A stretch of DNA of 64,000 nt from Albifimbria verrucaria. Its lineage: Eukaryota; Ascomycota; Sordariomycetes; Hypocreales; Stachybotryaceae. The position numbers and the translations under genes are program-made. The notes below the pieces were generated by a model. The model saw only the letters and a list, made by a program, of their open reading frames with translations, ran no database searches and was not told the DNA's origin. This document shows, in pieces, positions 45,333 through 56,109 of this stretch (positions are counted from its first letter, which is position 1; the number at the start of each line of letters is the position of its first letter). The stretch lies in assembly GCA_020081605.1 (NCBI GenBank), contig JAHREC010000030.1, forward strand, positions 806,001-870,000, written 5' to 3'.

Positions 45333-47380
45333 TTAGACACGCTCCTCCTCATGTTCGATGGCCGCCTCCTTATCTGCCGACTTGGCAGCAGCCTGCACCG
45401 CCTCGGTACTCGGCCGATTTTCCGTGTAACCGCTGCAAGGATGTTAGCGTGATTTCTGCACGTTTTAGCCAGCTATTTCGCGTGGATGAGACTAACAAGA
45501 TGAGATCGAATTCTTCGAGTGTCTTGCCCTTCGTCTCGGGCAGTAGGAAGAAGGCCCATACTGACGCGAGAAGCATCCAGCACGCGAAGAAGAACCAAAC
45601 GCCCCAGTTCAGCGACTTGAAGATATATGGTAGCGCCTTGGTAATGGCAAACTGCACAGCCCTGAAAGAAGTGTTAGCTTTGAGTGGCCGTCATAGACAC
45701 TCATACGACACTTACCATTGGCAAAGGGCAGAGTATGTGCCGGTCAAATTACGCAGAGCGCCAGGGAAGATTTCTGCTGACACAATCCACGGAATACCGT
45801 TCAGGCCAAAGGACCAGCTGTGGGGTGGCGTCAGTTCGTTGAGTCTCTTGACCTATCGGGGTGAGACAGTACTCACAAGACAGAGTAAATCATGATCATA
45901 GCGGTGGCTGCCTTGCCACCTGCAGCAGTCGACGGGGACAGTTCCTTGCCGGCAGCAATCGAAGCCGCGGGGTTGCCAACCTTGACGTACGCCCCGACGA
46001 TCCACAGGCAGAGCGAGCAAGCCAAGGAAGAGATGATGGTAGGGTTACGTCGTCCCCAAATGTCAATAAGCGCTCCGTAGAAGATGATGGATGCGACAGC
46101 CTTGACCAGACCGTAAATACCGGTGTACAGGGAATATCGGTGATGCCGAGAGAGCCGAAGAGTGTGGGAGAGTAGTAGTTAATGGCTTCGAACGTCAGTG
46201 TCCTGCATAAACAGACAAGTGAGGGTGGAAGACAAACCAGCAGCACCGGACATGTTCTGAAGGGCGAAGGCGCAGAAGACGAGGAAGACACGGTTTCGCA
46301 TGCCCTTGCGAGACAGCTCAACCAGCGCACCTCGGAAAAAGGCCCAAGGACCAGTACCATACTGGGCGGCAATCAGACTTTCTTCCGTGATCCTGGTTCG
46401 GATCTGATCAACTTCCTCCACGAGGTCTGTCACGTGTCAGCAGAGCACACTAGGCAATGATGTCTTGATTGTGATCCTTACATGTGTGATCTCTTGGAAT
46501 CTTGCGCAACTGCTCCAGTGCCTTATAGCCTTCCTCATCACGGCCCTTTCGGAAGAGCCAGAGTGGTGACTCATGGAGGAACCATCCGCTGATGAGAAGC
46601 ATGCCCGCCGGGATGATCTGGACAGCCATGGGAATACGCCACGTCGCAGGGTCGGAGGTGTCCATGTTTTGGTTGATGCCATAGTTGATCCAGAAGCCGA
46701 TGAGAGAGCCGGTCTGGTATGTCACTTCGAATAGACCGGTGAGGATACCTCGGATCGACGAGATGGAGAGTTCTGCGATGTAACTAGGGACAGTGGCGGT
46801 GATGGCACCGCAGGCGAGACCTGTCAAGGCGCGACCAGCATCTACGGGGTTGATTAGCTGACGAGTACTTGGAAGGTAAGAGTGAATTTTTGGGGAAGCT
46901 TACAGATATAGGATAGCTGGTTTGTGGCAGCAGTCATAATGACGGCGCCAACGAGGAAGACAACATTGGCGATGATGAGAGCCCATTTACGACCGACCTT
47001 TTCCGTGACTAAAGGTAAAGCTTGTTAGAGGGAGTTGTCTATGCGTTGTATCGGTTAAGCTCACCTAGGAAGCAGATGATGGCACCGCCCAGCGCACCAG
47101 CTTGGAACGCAGAAGTGATGTCGGAAGATATGTTGGCGGCATTGGCGGGCGTGATGCCAAAATCTCGCTTGAAACTGGCACGAGCGATGGTTGTGCCAAT
47201 AAAGGCAGAGTCATAGCCGAAACTGTACGCATCGTTAGACAACAGAGAGATTCCTGAGCTCAGACGGACAGCAACATACAGCAACGAGCCCATGGCAATG
47301 ACCGAAGCCTCGAAATAGAGGCGCCAGTTGTACACCTCCTTGGGCGTCGGGCGATCCTCGACGGCGCGAAAGCCACCCAT
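45333..47380 (-). CDS. MFS sugar-family transporter, quinate/galacturonate type
   Basis: Plasma-membrane proton symporter of the sugar porter family, about 550 residues. The start is MGGFRAVEDRPTPKEVYNWR, and after an intron (47223-47279) FGYDSAFIGTTIARASF. The EDRPTPKEVYNWR and GYDSAFIGTT blocks are shared by quinate permeases and the fungal D-galacturonate transporters. Further motifs: GRKWALIIANVV, AGRALTGLACGAITATVPSY, ELSISSIRG, WRIPMAVQIIPAGMLL, SPLWLFRKGRDEEGYKALEQ, INYYSPTLFGSLGIT, GRRNPTII and PETKGKTLEEFD. Several short introns are present. A one-base loss at 46130-46132 (after GITDIP) breaks the frame. The end is HEEEERV-stop at 45333-45335. The adjacent aldolase of the galacturonate pathway supports a uronate substrate; a sugar or quinate is also possible. 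Confidence 0.88.
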
Positions 47381-48542
47381 GATGAATTGCAAGCTGAGCT
47401 TGGAGTTGAGAAAAGGGTTTCAGAGAAGGCGGCGACGATGGATGGGTTGGTGATCGACAGGCCCCGATAATCTGGGGTTGGTAACGGGGCAGGACGCAGG
47501 ATATTTAAACCTCCCAAACGCTTCGGCAATTGGATGACCGAAGCAAGCAGCAACAGACGACTCCCGCAAAGTCACCCGCAAAGAAACCTCATTGCGGGGA
47601 AAGCTGCACGCGACGGACAGCCTTTCTCCAGCATCTGCCTCCCCTTGGAAGTGGGGAAGCGAGCAGCAGGGAAAACAAGAGAGAAATCCGGGGATTTGTG
47701 GAGTCGCGTGTCGTGTCGAGCGGAACCGCCTTCGAGTCGAGCAGCGAGCAAAATCCCGAAGAGAACATGTGAGGCTCCGGTGGCATGACTAACTCATGAT
47801 TGGATTGGCGTGGGAAAGATCCGACGGCTCGAGACTAGCAGCCGACTGCCGACCCGATCTGGTGGTTGGAGATCCGGCGCTCCGATGCGACCAGGCGATT
47901 GGTCAGAAGTGAGAAGCGCGTGGAAATTGAGACGCTGGAGAAAATATCTTGGGCAACGAGAGACGTAGAAGCAAAGGAGAGAAACGGTGCTGAGATGGGT
48001 AAGTCTGTGCTGATGATGCTGGATGGTGAAGGCGCTCTACGCTCTGGAATTCCATGACTCCTAACCCATTGATTAAAAGAAGCTCTGGAAAACACCTATG
48101 ATTTCTTTAGTTTGGTACTGTGCCTTGTTGCTGCAAATCTCTTGTTTTTTCATTGTTTATTTTTGAACACTTTCTTGCTTTATCGCCAGAAATGTCTGCT
48201 GGTGGCAATAAGATGATGATAAGGATAAAATTCGATGGACTTTGGGGATGAGGCGAAGATGGAGATGAAGATGGAAATGTAGAGATTTGAATGCAGACGA
48301 AGAGGAAGAGGAGGGAAAATTGCAAATGGAATTGGTGCAGCCTTGATCCCAGGCAGCGTTCTCAAGAAACCGTTGCCAACTGGCTGCCAGCCCCAACCCC
48401 CATGCGAGGAAGAATAAGGCGATGAGGCTCCCCATCTCAGCCTACAACATTTCACCACAAGCAACGCATTAGACGTCTACTTATTTATATCGCTTGTCAT
48501 AATTCTATTTTTATTTTTATTTTTTTCTCTTATTTATCCCAG
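47381..48542. other. intergenic region between transporter and aldolase genes
   Basis: Promoter side of the transporter gene on the left and 3' flank of the aldolase gene on the right. A GA-rich tract lies around 48240-48320 on the plus strand. Overlapping short frames are present but no gene is recognised. Confidence 0.45.
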
Positions 48543-49672
48543 TCATTGTCCACGCTTGCCCAGGCTCTGCTCAATCTGCTGGTATGGCTTGACCACCCCG
48601 TGATCCATTCTTGTTTGCCCTCATCGTTAAACACAGGGTAGGGCCGTCTGCAGTGCCAGCTGCCCTCGGGATATCCGTGAAGCTTGGCCACAATCCACTT
48701 CGTTCCGTTGATGCCACCCTTTCCGAAGCCCCACTCCATCTTGGCAAGCTCCAGTTGAGCATCCTGGGCCTCCTTGACCTTGCCGGCCTTGAAAAGATCG
48801 TAGATTTGCATGCAGCCCTTAAGGCGATGTTAGCACTGACCTCAACTCTGTCGGAGTTTGTCGACTTACCTTGGGATACAGATTCGCGACTCCGGTGATT
48901 GTGCCAGTGCCCCTGACGGTCAGAGCCGGAACCAGCCAATCGCTCTGGCCAGCCAGCGCGGTAAACTCCTCAGGCTTATACTGCGCCGCTACTCGGGCCA
49001 CCTTGGCGATGCCACCGCAAGTCAACTTGACTCCCACAATGTTCGGGTGCTGGCCCAGCGTAGCCAGCATATCTGAGTTGACGTCGAGGCCGGCAACCAC
49101 GTTCGGGAAGTTGTAGATGAGTACGGGAAGAGGGCTTGAGTCGGCGAGCTGTACATCCAAAGCAGTTAGCCACTTTGCGCTGTAACCCCGTTTCTTGTGT
49201 GCTTACCTCTGTGAAGAAAGTGACAATGGCGTCGCTGCTCATGGCAAAGTGAAAGTAGCTTGGCACAAGAACCAGCACGAAATCCGCACCAGCCTCCTTT
49301 GCCAGCTTTGTCTCTGCAATAACTTCCCGGGTGCAATGCCCCGAGGTGCCCATCGTGATGGTCACATCCGGGCGGTTGACACGCTGGGCGACTTCACGTG
49401 TCGTTCGAACGAGTCTCGACTTCTCCTCTGCCGTCAGAGTAACCGCCTCGCCGTTGGTTCCCGCGATGACAACTGCAGAATGTTAGCAAGAAGCAGATGA
49501 TTGCCGCAGCACACTTACTTCCGTCCAGCCCAGAGCTAATCAGAAACTCGAGATGCTGTGTCTGAAGCTCCCAGTCAACCTCCTGGGTCGCATCGTCACG
49601 GAACCAAGTCAGACTCGGCACGTGGATTCCCGGAGGGAAAGGCTTGCCCTTGAAACCAGATAGCGAACCCAT
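48543..49672 (-). CDS. gaaC: L-threo-3-deoxy-hexulosonate aldolase homologue (DHDPS family)
   Basis: Class I aldolase of the dihydrodipicolinate-synthase family, about 320 residues. Its best-known fungal members (GaaC/LGA1) split 2-keto-3-deoxy-L-galactonate to pyruvate and L-glyceraldehyde in D-galacturonate catabolism. Exons 49519-49672, 49207-49472, 48870-49148, 48543-48817. Landmarks: PPGIHVPSLTWFRDD at the start, VIAGTNGEAV (phosphate-loop equivalent), DFVLVLVPSYFHFAMSSD, PVLIYNFPNVVAGLDVNSDM (catalytic Tyr), GVKLTCGGIAKVARVA (Schiff-base Lys), TALAGQSDWLVPAL and ITGVANLYPK. A C-terminal GFGKGGINGTKWIVAK block and HCRRPYP are as in GaaC. A one-base loss at 48596-48599 garbles the last 21 residues; the restored end is GKRGQ-stop. 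A quite specific match, but other keto-deoxy-acid aldolases share the fold. Confidence 0.85.
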
Positions 49673-50203
49673 TATGACGATTTAGACGTGGTGAAAAGAA
49701 GGGAGATGGCTGGAACAGAGGTAACAGCCGCAGAAATAACTCAATGATAGATTTTAAAACACTTGCGACAGAAACCGGGGTAATGGATAAATATACGAGG
49801 CCATCTCCTCGAGAATCGCATCTAAAATACCCCACGGGGATTATCCAGCGAATGACCCCAACTTCCGACATGCGGGGAAAGTTGGAGTCGTCGCATACGA
49901 CCCGATCGGCACATCAACCAGCTGAGTTGTGCGTGTGGAGATCTTCTCCACACCAACCACCCGAACGTCTTCACGTTGATGTGTGCATTCATGACTCGTT
50001 CATGTCTATCAAGTGATGAGCAGAAAAAGGCAGACTAGAGATTGTAGGCTTTACATTTATCTAAGAAGATTACTCGTTCAAGACTAGGAATTCGATGTTT
50101 GTTCTGATTTTTAGACGAAATTAATCCCGATATATTGGTATTCACTCTCACTCATCGGGCCCTGCGGTCCCTATTTTTATTGCTACCCACTTGGTGCGGC
50201 TCT
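49673..50203. other. intergenic region with short dispersed repeat copy 2
   Basis: Promoter of the aldolase gene (left) and 3' flank of the Zn2Cys6 gene (right). Contains the repeat at 50163-50189. Confidence 0.5.
50163..50189 (+). repeat. short dispersed repeat, copy 2
   Basis: The sequence TGCGGTCCCTATTTTTATTG continues with CTACCCA and matches 14215-14240 except for one A/G change and one extra T. It lies just 3' of the Zn2Cys6 gene's stop codon. Confidence 0.5.
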
Positions 50204-52207
50204 TTACACTATGGCAAAGCACGAGTTAAAGACGGCGTGCATCACCGACCGTATGTCCATTCGCATCTTCGCCGCGTCTTGCCGAGCTTGAACCTCTTCC
50301 AACACCTGTGCTGTGATCCTGGCATTCCCGCGACTCTCTCCATCCGCGTCATCTGCGCCTTGATCCACATCCTCTCTTCTGGGTCTTGCTCTTCGACACC
50401 GAGCATGAGAAGAGGCCAGAGCAAATTCACCGGGAGGGCCTCTTCCGTGTCCGTCTCTGCTACGATATCACGAGCGAGTTTTCGAATCTGCTCCAGTGCA
50501 TCTGAAGCCTCTTTTGTTAGAGGCAGCGTTTTGTAAGCGACACGATGCAGATGGACCTTGCATGCGTAATAGTTGGAAAGGTATGTGCGGAACGCTCGCG
50601 TGATGACAAAAGCGAGATGTGCGGAGATATGCGGTTGAATGAGTTTGCCAGCGACGGCATAATCCATCAACGGCGGCCGCTGTTCGTACAATGTCCGCAG
50701 GTCTGCTGCAATACCTGCGCCGATGTTCATCACTTCAATCTCGTCCTCGACCGTGCCGCGCGACCTGTGCCAAGGGTCGATCTTGGAGATGCGACCCATG
50801 AAGCTTTGAACCTTTTGGAAGAAGACAATTCCCGGTTGGTATAGAACTTGGAACAGCACATCTTCGACGTCGCCATCCGTGACTTCATGTCGTGGCGTCT
50901 CCTCCGTGTCCCCATCGAAGCTCGCCGGCGAAGCCTCGACCAGAACCAACTCGTCGGCCTTGGACAGAAATAGGCCATCTCCTCCGGCAGAAACAGCTCG
51001 ACCATCGACCAAACGTATCCATAGAAGCAATTGCTTCTCTACGGAATTGAAGCTGTGTTTTGCACCTGCTTGAAATATATCGTAGGCTCGCTTAAGGTGT
51101 GAATGGGCCGCGTCAAGCCTACTCTCCAGAATATCGACGTAGCTTAGAAAGAAGAGCACGGCAAGTAGTCGCTGGCGTTGCGAGCTGTGCTCTGTCAGAG
51201 GAAACCGTTCGTGGTTTTGTAATTCAGCAACTGCATTTTCGTAATGGCTTTGTTCGCTCACAACCCATGTGGGATCTTTTCGACAGAGCAGTAGTTGTGA
51301 GAATGCCAGGATGGAGCAGTAAACCATTCGTGAATTTTTCGCCATGTCTACAACGACATGTCGCATTGCGGACCACTTCTTCTGGGATTCAACCTCGGCA
51401 AGAATTGGAGGAACAGCCGTTTGCGTGAAGAATTCTAGGAGCTTTTCGCTCCCCGGAGGCAAAGATGACTTCGCCAGATCGCTGATGGAGCCGCTGAGCA
51501 GCACAGAGCTGGAATATGAGGCCGCGCGAGCCTGCTCCGGCGAATTTTCACCTGGCTCGGGGTTCTATAGTTCTCATTAGCCAGGTTCAGATTGACGATT
51601 GGTGCCATGTGCTTTCCGAGGCATCTTCTCCAGATCATCCACTTACCATTAACAGTTGACTATCTAAACTGACATTTTGGCCAAAGTCGGGACCAACTTG
51701 TTGCCAAAAGTCGCCATCAGTCCACATGAAAGAAGCGTAGTCAAAGACCTCATCCACAGCACCGATATGCTGTATCGCGGCGGCACCTGTGGAGACATCG
51801 GTAGCCGGCGACGGATTCTGCTCGGGGACGTTGGAAGATCTGTCTATTTTTCTCCTCGGAGCAGCAGTGCGCGACTGGGGCCGCCATTTGCACTCCATGT
51901 TGAGACGTTCGCAATGAGAACATCTTGGCCTTTGCTCGTCGCACTTTACCTTGCGACGTCTAGAAACGAGAAGTAGCTGTCAGAAATCCATCTGGGTCTC
52001 TGAGTGACGCGACTTACTTGCAGGTCATGCAGCCATCTCGCGACCGGACGTATCTCCGACCGGTGGATGCGGCCACAGCGTGAGACACAGTAGCAGCGGG
52101 GCAGAACGCAATGGTGTTGGGAATGCGTTCTGAGCAGGTGCATCGGGGTCCCGAAAGCTCAGTCGCCTAGGGCTGCTGTCGCTCGGCGAAGATGCTGTAC
52201 CGTTCAT
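50204..52207 (-). CDS. Zn2Cys6 transcription factor with Fungal_trans_2 domain
   Basis: Nuclear regulator of about 610 residues. Exons 52018-52207, 51647-51959 and 50204-51564. The DNA-binding cluster is split by the first intron: CMTCK joined to RRKVKCDEQRPRCSHCERL and NMECKW, matching C-x2-C-x6-C-x6-C-x2-C-x6-C. A nuclear basic stretch precedes it. The rest is helical and of the Fungal_trans_2 type, ending in a MERVA helix and a C-terminal tail VMHAVFNSCFAIV-stop. One-base losses at 52098-52101 (in front of the zinc cluster) and 50328-50330 (near the C-terminus) break the frame. It is the neighbour of the uronate-type transporter and aldolase genes, all minus-strand, so it is a candidate regulator of them; that link is inference. 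Confidence 0.88.
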
Positions 52208-53943
52208 GGCTGTTGTCCCTTGGCTTCACATCATATCTGTGAATCATCTCACTCAATCTGGGGAAGAATGAGTATGGCATGGCGATGAGGATGGACCCTC
52301 AGCTAGCGCTCTGGTGCTGGTACGAGGGCCATGCTGTGGAGATGCACTAGACCATCACCTGATTAGGCTTGGCTGGACCTGTTCACCGGAACCTGGAGAA
52401 ATAAGGTCGACGAGGCCACAAAGCCGTTTAGACCCGTCCCGTCTCGATTCGACCTCGTGGGAATTCAGATCGGTTGGATCCGCACGTCCCTACCCCAACC
52501 ACAGTGACAGGCTCACTAACGATACGTGCACCTGCAACATGCGGTGCTGTCACAAGCATGCCCAAACCTGAACCATTGCCGACGGCTCTCATGGTGCCTG
52601 AGCTCGTGCTCCACCGTCATCAGCAGACCCTGTTATGACACAGGCGTTTGGTAATAGGCGTCTTGGCAACCCGGAAAGCTGGGCCCTTAGAACAAATAGT
52701 TCCAGATTGGCTTCGAGTCATTTCATGTGCAACAGCTTTAGCCCTTCAATTCATCATACATCCGAGGTTGATTTGGCAAGCATGTAACCAGATGGTCAGA
52801 AGAAGGGATGGCCAGCTGGACCACTTTCGTTTGAGGCAAGCCACCTCCAGGGTAGAGTACCTTTGAAGCAATGGGTGAGTCCTAAAAGATTGTTTCAGTG
52901 ATGGAAGCCTACAGAGATACGCAAAATATAGCATACCATTACGTGGGACTCGTCTGGGGTATAATTAGAGGTGGCTCGGCGTACTGGGCGGATAGAGAAT
53001 GGAGAATGGGAAAAGAAGAAGAAAGGCAGGAACGCAAAATGCGTTTGAAGTCCCTTGCCCTAGGCGCGGTGCCTGCCTTTTGCGCGCGCTTCCTCATGCT
53101 AGGCTTGGAAAAGGTGACTTGGGTACATACAGAAGAAGCCTTACAGTCACCATTCAACATACCGCTTGATTCGATTGAAAATCACAATTTGTGCGGAATA
53201 ACTATATGTATCCCCTTCTGGCATAATTTACCCATGGCGGTAGTGAAAGGAGCAGATTGTATTAGAGTGGGAAAGCAGAAATTCCGCATATCTAGCGCAG
53301 ACGTCTCGATAGAAAACCAACTAAATACCTAGTAATAAATAACTAAAAATAATAAACTTATAACAATATAATAATAAATTGATTAATTAATACATATTTA
53401 TTATACATGGAGCCCTTTGGCTGAATGGAAATCGCAAGGTAGGCGAAGCTTTTGCTATCCCACTCTAACATTGGGGGACTGCACCTGTCCTTTTCAATGC
53501 TGGCCTTGAGCTGGCAGATTGTTTGCACAGCCCAAAATTGGTCAGTATAAGTATTGCTTCACTTGGATGGTCTACAAGACAATGATTCTTATGAATGCTA
53601 CCATCAAAACAACAAAATAAGTACCTCTTCGTTGATATAATTTTCGATGTTTACCTTATAAGTCTGTAGTCATGGATGTTACATCACTTGTACTACCTCG
53701 TACCGTTTCAACAGCCATGCCTTCCGTTTACACGAGCATTGTCGCTGCTGCCATGTTCAACACGACAATCAATCCCATTTCTCAACCCGTTTGTCTTCTC
53801 TCTTTTCCTCTCTCCTTTTCCTCTCTCTTCAACCTCTCAACAATCCTCCAATCCCCACGTCATATAACATTTCGTACCAGCCATCACACCAACCAAGCAT
53901 CCTGCCATCTTGAACGTACTACTCCAACCACAACTCCTACATC
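52208..53943. other. 1.7 kb intergenic region with an AT-rich tract
   Basis: Promoter side of the Zn2Cys6 gene (left) and of the seed-maturation-domain gene (right). A 144-codon frame at 52898-53332 has no recognisable features. The stretch 53332-53406 is almost pure A/T. Confidence 0.45.
53332..53406. repeat. AT-rich tract (about 75 bp)
   Basis: Almost only A and T, with AATAATAAA-type units. It directly follows the 144-codon frame. It could be a decayed element tail or a scaffold-type AT tract. Confidence 0.4.
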
Positions 53944-54373
53944 ATGGCTACCCCAGAAGTAGCAGCGCAGCTTGCCAAGACCGAGACGGAGAACACCGGC
54001 ATCGGTCCAGTTTCCGGCGGGGATGCAGGTAAGAAAGAGCCTCTCTGTATTCCACTTGGTCCTCACCGTTGTCCAGCGGCTGCACAGAGTCTCCTGGACA
54101 AGGAGAAGAACCTCGCCGTCAAGGTGAAGGAAGTTACCAACAAGGCATCTGAAGAAGTCACCAAGGAGGATGCTCGTGAGCTTCAATCCGCTCAGGTTAG
54201 TCTATCCTCAGCAGACCGTTCCCTGACAGGTTCTCTGACCTCTCTTAGGACCGCGTCCTCGGAAGCAGTGTGCGCACCCTGCCTCTCTTGTTGCGCAGGC
54301 CCAGTCTCAGGCCGACCAGAATGGGCCTGCCTCGGGCGGCATCCGTGATGATAAAGCAGCCGAAGTAGCCTGA
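53944..54373 (+). CDS. seed-maturation-protein (SMP) domain protein, LEA-like
   Basis: Small hydrophilic protein of about 100 residues. The start is MATPEVAAQLAKTETENTGI. Intron 1 splices ...DA to AAAQSLLDKEKNLAVKVKEV, then ASEEVTKEDARELQSAQ. A second intron leads to DRVLGSSVRT and, after a one-base loss at 54277-54279, SLVAQAQSQADQNGPASGG and GIRDDKAAEVA-stop at 54371-54373. The AQSLxDK and VTKEDAxExQSAQ blocks and the SQADQN tail are the SMP/LEA type 5 layout. Such proteins are stress- and spore-associated hydrophilins in fungi. The two introns have clean borders. Confidence 0.8.
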
Positions 54374-54882
54374 TGTTGTGTTAGATCATGGGGATGTTCG
54401 GTGGGGCGTGTCAGTAGTAGCACAAGTTTTGGTGTTCAAGGGTCGTGGTATGATCCATAGGAGCCGCAAGAGACCCTACAAAAGTAGACGTTACAATCAA
54501 CTACAACGCATTTTAATCAGTCTTTACCAAGATGTTCCCCGTGCTCTGTGCTGCTTGTATGAAGTTTCAATCCACAAAATGTGACTTGTCGGATTATTGC
54601 ATGGTGCAGCACCAGTGAATAATGCTCGATGGCGGATTAGCAATAACCGCCACCAGATCGAACCACTAGCGCAGGTACCATCAATCCCTCCATTTGGGGA
54701 TTACCACCATGACATCAGCGACTCTGCTTGCTGATCTCTGCATATGACATTGATGAGCGTCGCTCTTTGCATTTTTAGAGTAGCCATACCACCCCATAGC
54801 CATACGTTCAACTCGCATGTTCCATAGAGCTCTTCGGCATTCATCACCCAACCATAGCAAGCTGCGAGCCTCGTTCACCAGC
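54374..54882. other. intergenic region
   Basis: Between the SMP-domain gene and the DNA glycosylase gene. An upstream ATG at 54817 is in frame with the glycosylase, but 54883 is preferred. No other gene is seen. Confidence 0.5.
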
Positions 54883-55988
54883 ATGGCTGCGATGAGCGCC
54901 CAAACAACGCCACTCAGACGCAGCACACGGCATGTCAAGAAGGAGAATGAAGAGGCAGACCACGACATCAAGCCAAGGAGCATAAAACGAGAGCCAGATT
55001 CAAACCCAGGCACACCTGAAAACAAGAGGAAGCGTGCCAAAGAGAAGCATCACCCGTTGTGAAGCATGAGGCACCGCCTTCTCCCGACGGCACTCCTCGG
55101 AAGACATCCAAGTCAGCTATCGACAAAGCAGCAGAGCTTCAGGCTCGGAAGCTCAAGTCTTACGCTTCGTACTCGAATAAATCGCCTTTTCCGGATTTCC
55201 TTCACCCCACACCCAAGGAGTGCGCGTTGGCGCATCGCATCCTAGCTGGTCTCCATGGCGAGAGGACGCGACCGCAAACTGTCGTGGCACCGACTGATCG
55301 TGCCGGGTGTGGCGATTCAGCATCGGTACTTGATGCACTCGTTCGCACAGTGCTATCCCAGAATACAAGTGATAAAAACAGCTCACGAGCCAAGCGCAGC
55401 ATGGATGAGGTCTACGGCGGGAGCGACAAGTGGGCGGGTATAGTCGAAGGCGGGCAGGCCAAGCTGCAAAAGGCCATTCAGTCGGGTGGTCTCAGTGTCG
55501 TCAAGAGCAAAGTCATCATACGGATACTGGAGCAGGTCAAGGAGCGCTACGGCGAATATTCACTCGATCACTTATTCAAGGCATCGGATGAGGATGCCAT
55601 GCGCGAGATGCTGTCGTTTCAGGGCGTCGGCCCCAAGACGGCAAGCTGCGTGCTTCTCTTCTGTCTCCGCCGCGAGAGCTTCGCTGTGGACACGCACGTC
55701 TACCGCCTCACCGGCATGCTAGGCTGGCGACCAGACAAGGCGACCCGTGAAGAGGCACAGGCGCATCTCGACGCTCGTGTCCCCGATGCTGAGAAGTACC
55801 CCCTGCACGTGCTGCTCATCAGCCACGGCAAGCGCTGCGAGGAATGCAAGGCGGGCGGAAAGAACCTGGGTAAGTGCGAGCTACGAAAGGCGTTCCGAAA
55901 GGGCCGGCTCAAGGGTGAAGCGGGAGACGATATCAAGGAGGAAGAGGAGCAGAAGATCAAGGCGGAAGGAGAGGACGCTGCACTGTGA
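54883..55988 (+). CDS. HhH-GPD DNA glycosylase (endonuclease III-like)
   Basis: Nuclear base-excision-repair enzyme of about 368 residues. The start is MAAMSAQTTPLRRSTRHVKK, with a basic, acidic and PEST-like N-terminus (KRKRAKEKHH), followed after a one-base loss at 55053-55055 by VKHEAPPSPDGTPRKTSK. Glycosylase core: ASVLDALVRTVLSQNTSDKN (the LIxxxLSQxTxDxN motif), the helix-hairpin-helix FQGVGPKTASCVLLF with a Lys at the EndoIII catalytic position, and VDTHVYRLTGMLGW with the catalytic Asp. The C-terminus has CEECKAGGKNLGKC, only three cysteines in unusual spacing rather than the C-x6-C-x2-C-x5-C iron-sulphur site of EndoIII. No introns. It ends 39 bp before the tRNA-Gly gene. Confidence 0.88.
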
Positions 55989-56027
55989 ACTTGAGGTATG
56001 TTTGGTGTTGGGTATTCAACGAACAAG

Positions 56028-56109
56028 GCGTAATTGGTTTAGTGGTAAAATTCTCCGTTGCCATCCGAGCAGCGTCGGGGAGCCCTGGGTTCGATTCCCA
56101 GATTACGCA
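56028..56109 (+). tRNA. tRNA-Gly (anticodon GCC) with intron
   Basis: The acceptor GCGTAAT (56028-56034) pairs with ATTACGC (56102-56108), discriminator A at 56109. A-box-like TGGTTTAGTGGTAAAA follows. The anticodon stem CTCCG (56053-56057) pairs with CGGGG (56076-56080), with one G-U pair. Anticodon GCC at 56060-56062; an 11-nt intron at about 56064-56074 lies one base 3' of it. T arm CTGGG-TTCGATT-CCCAG. T-rich DNA follows at 56115-56124. Confidence 0.92.

Noticed and set aside
52898..53332. 144-codon plus-strand frame next to an AT-rich tract
   Set aside because: No family features, and a similar-length antisense frame overlaps it; could be a relic but cannot be supported.
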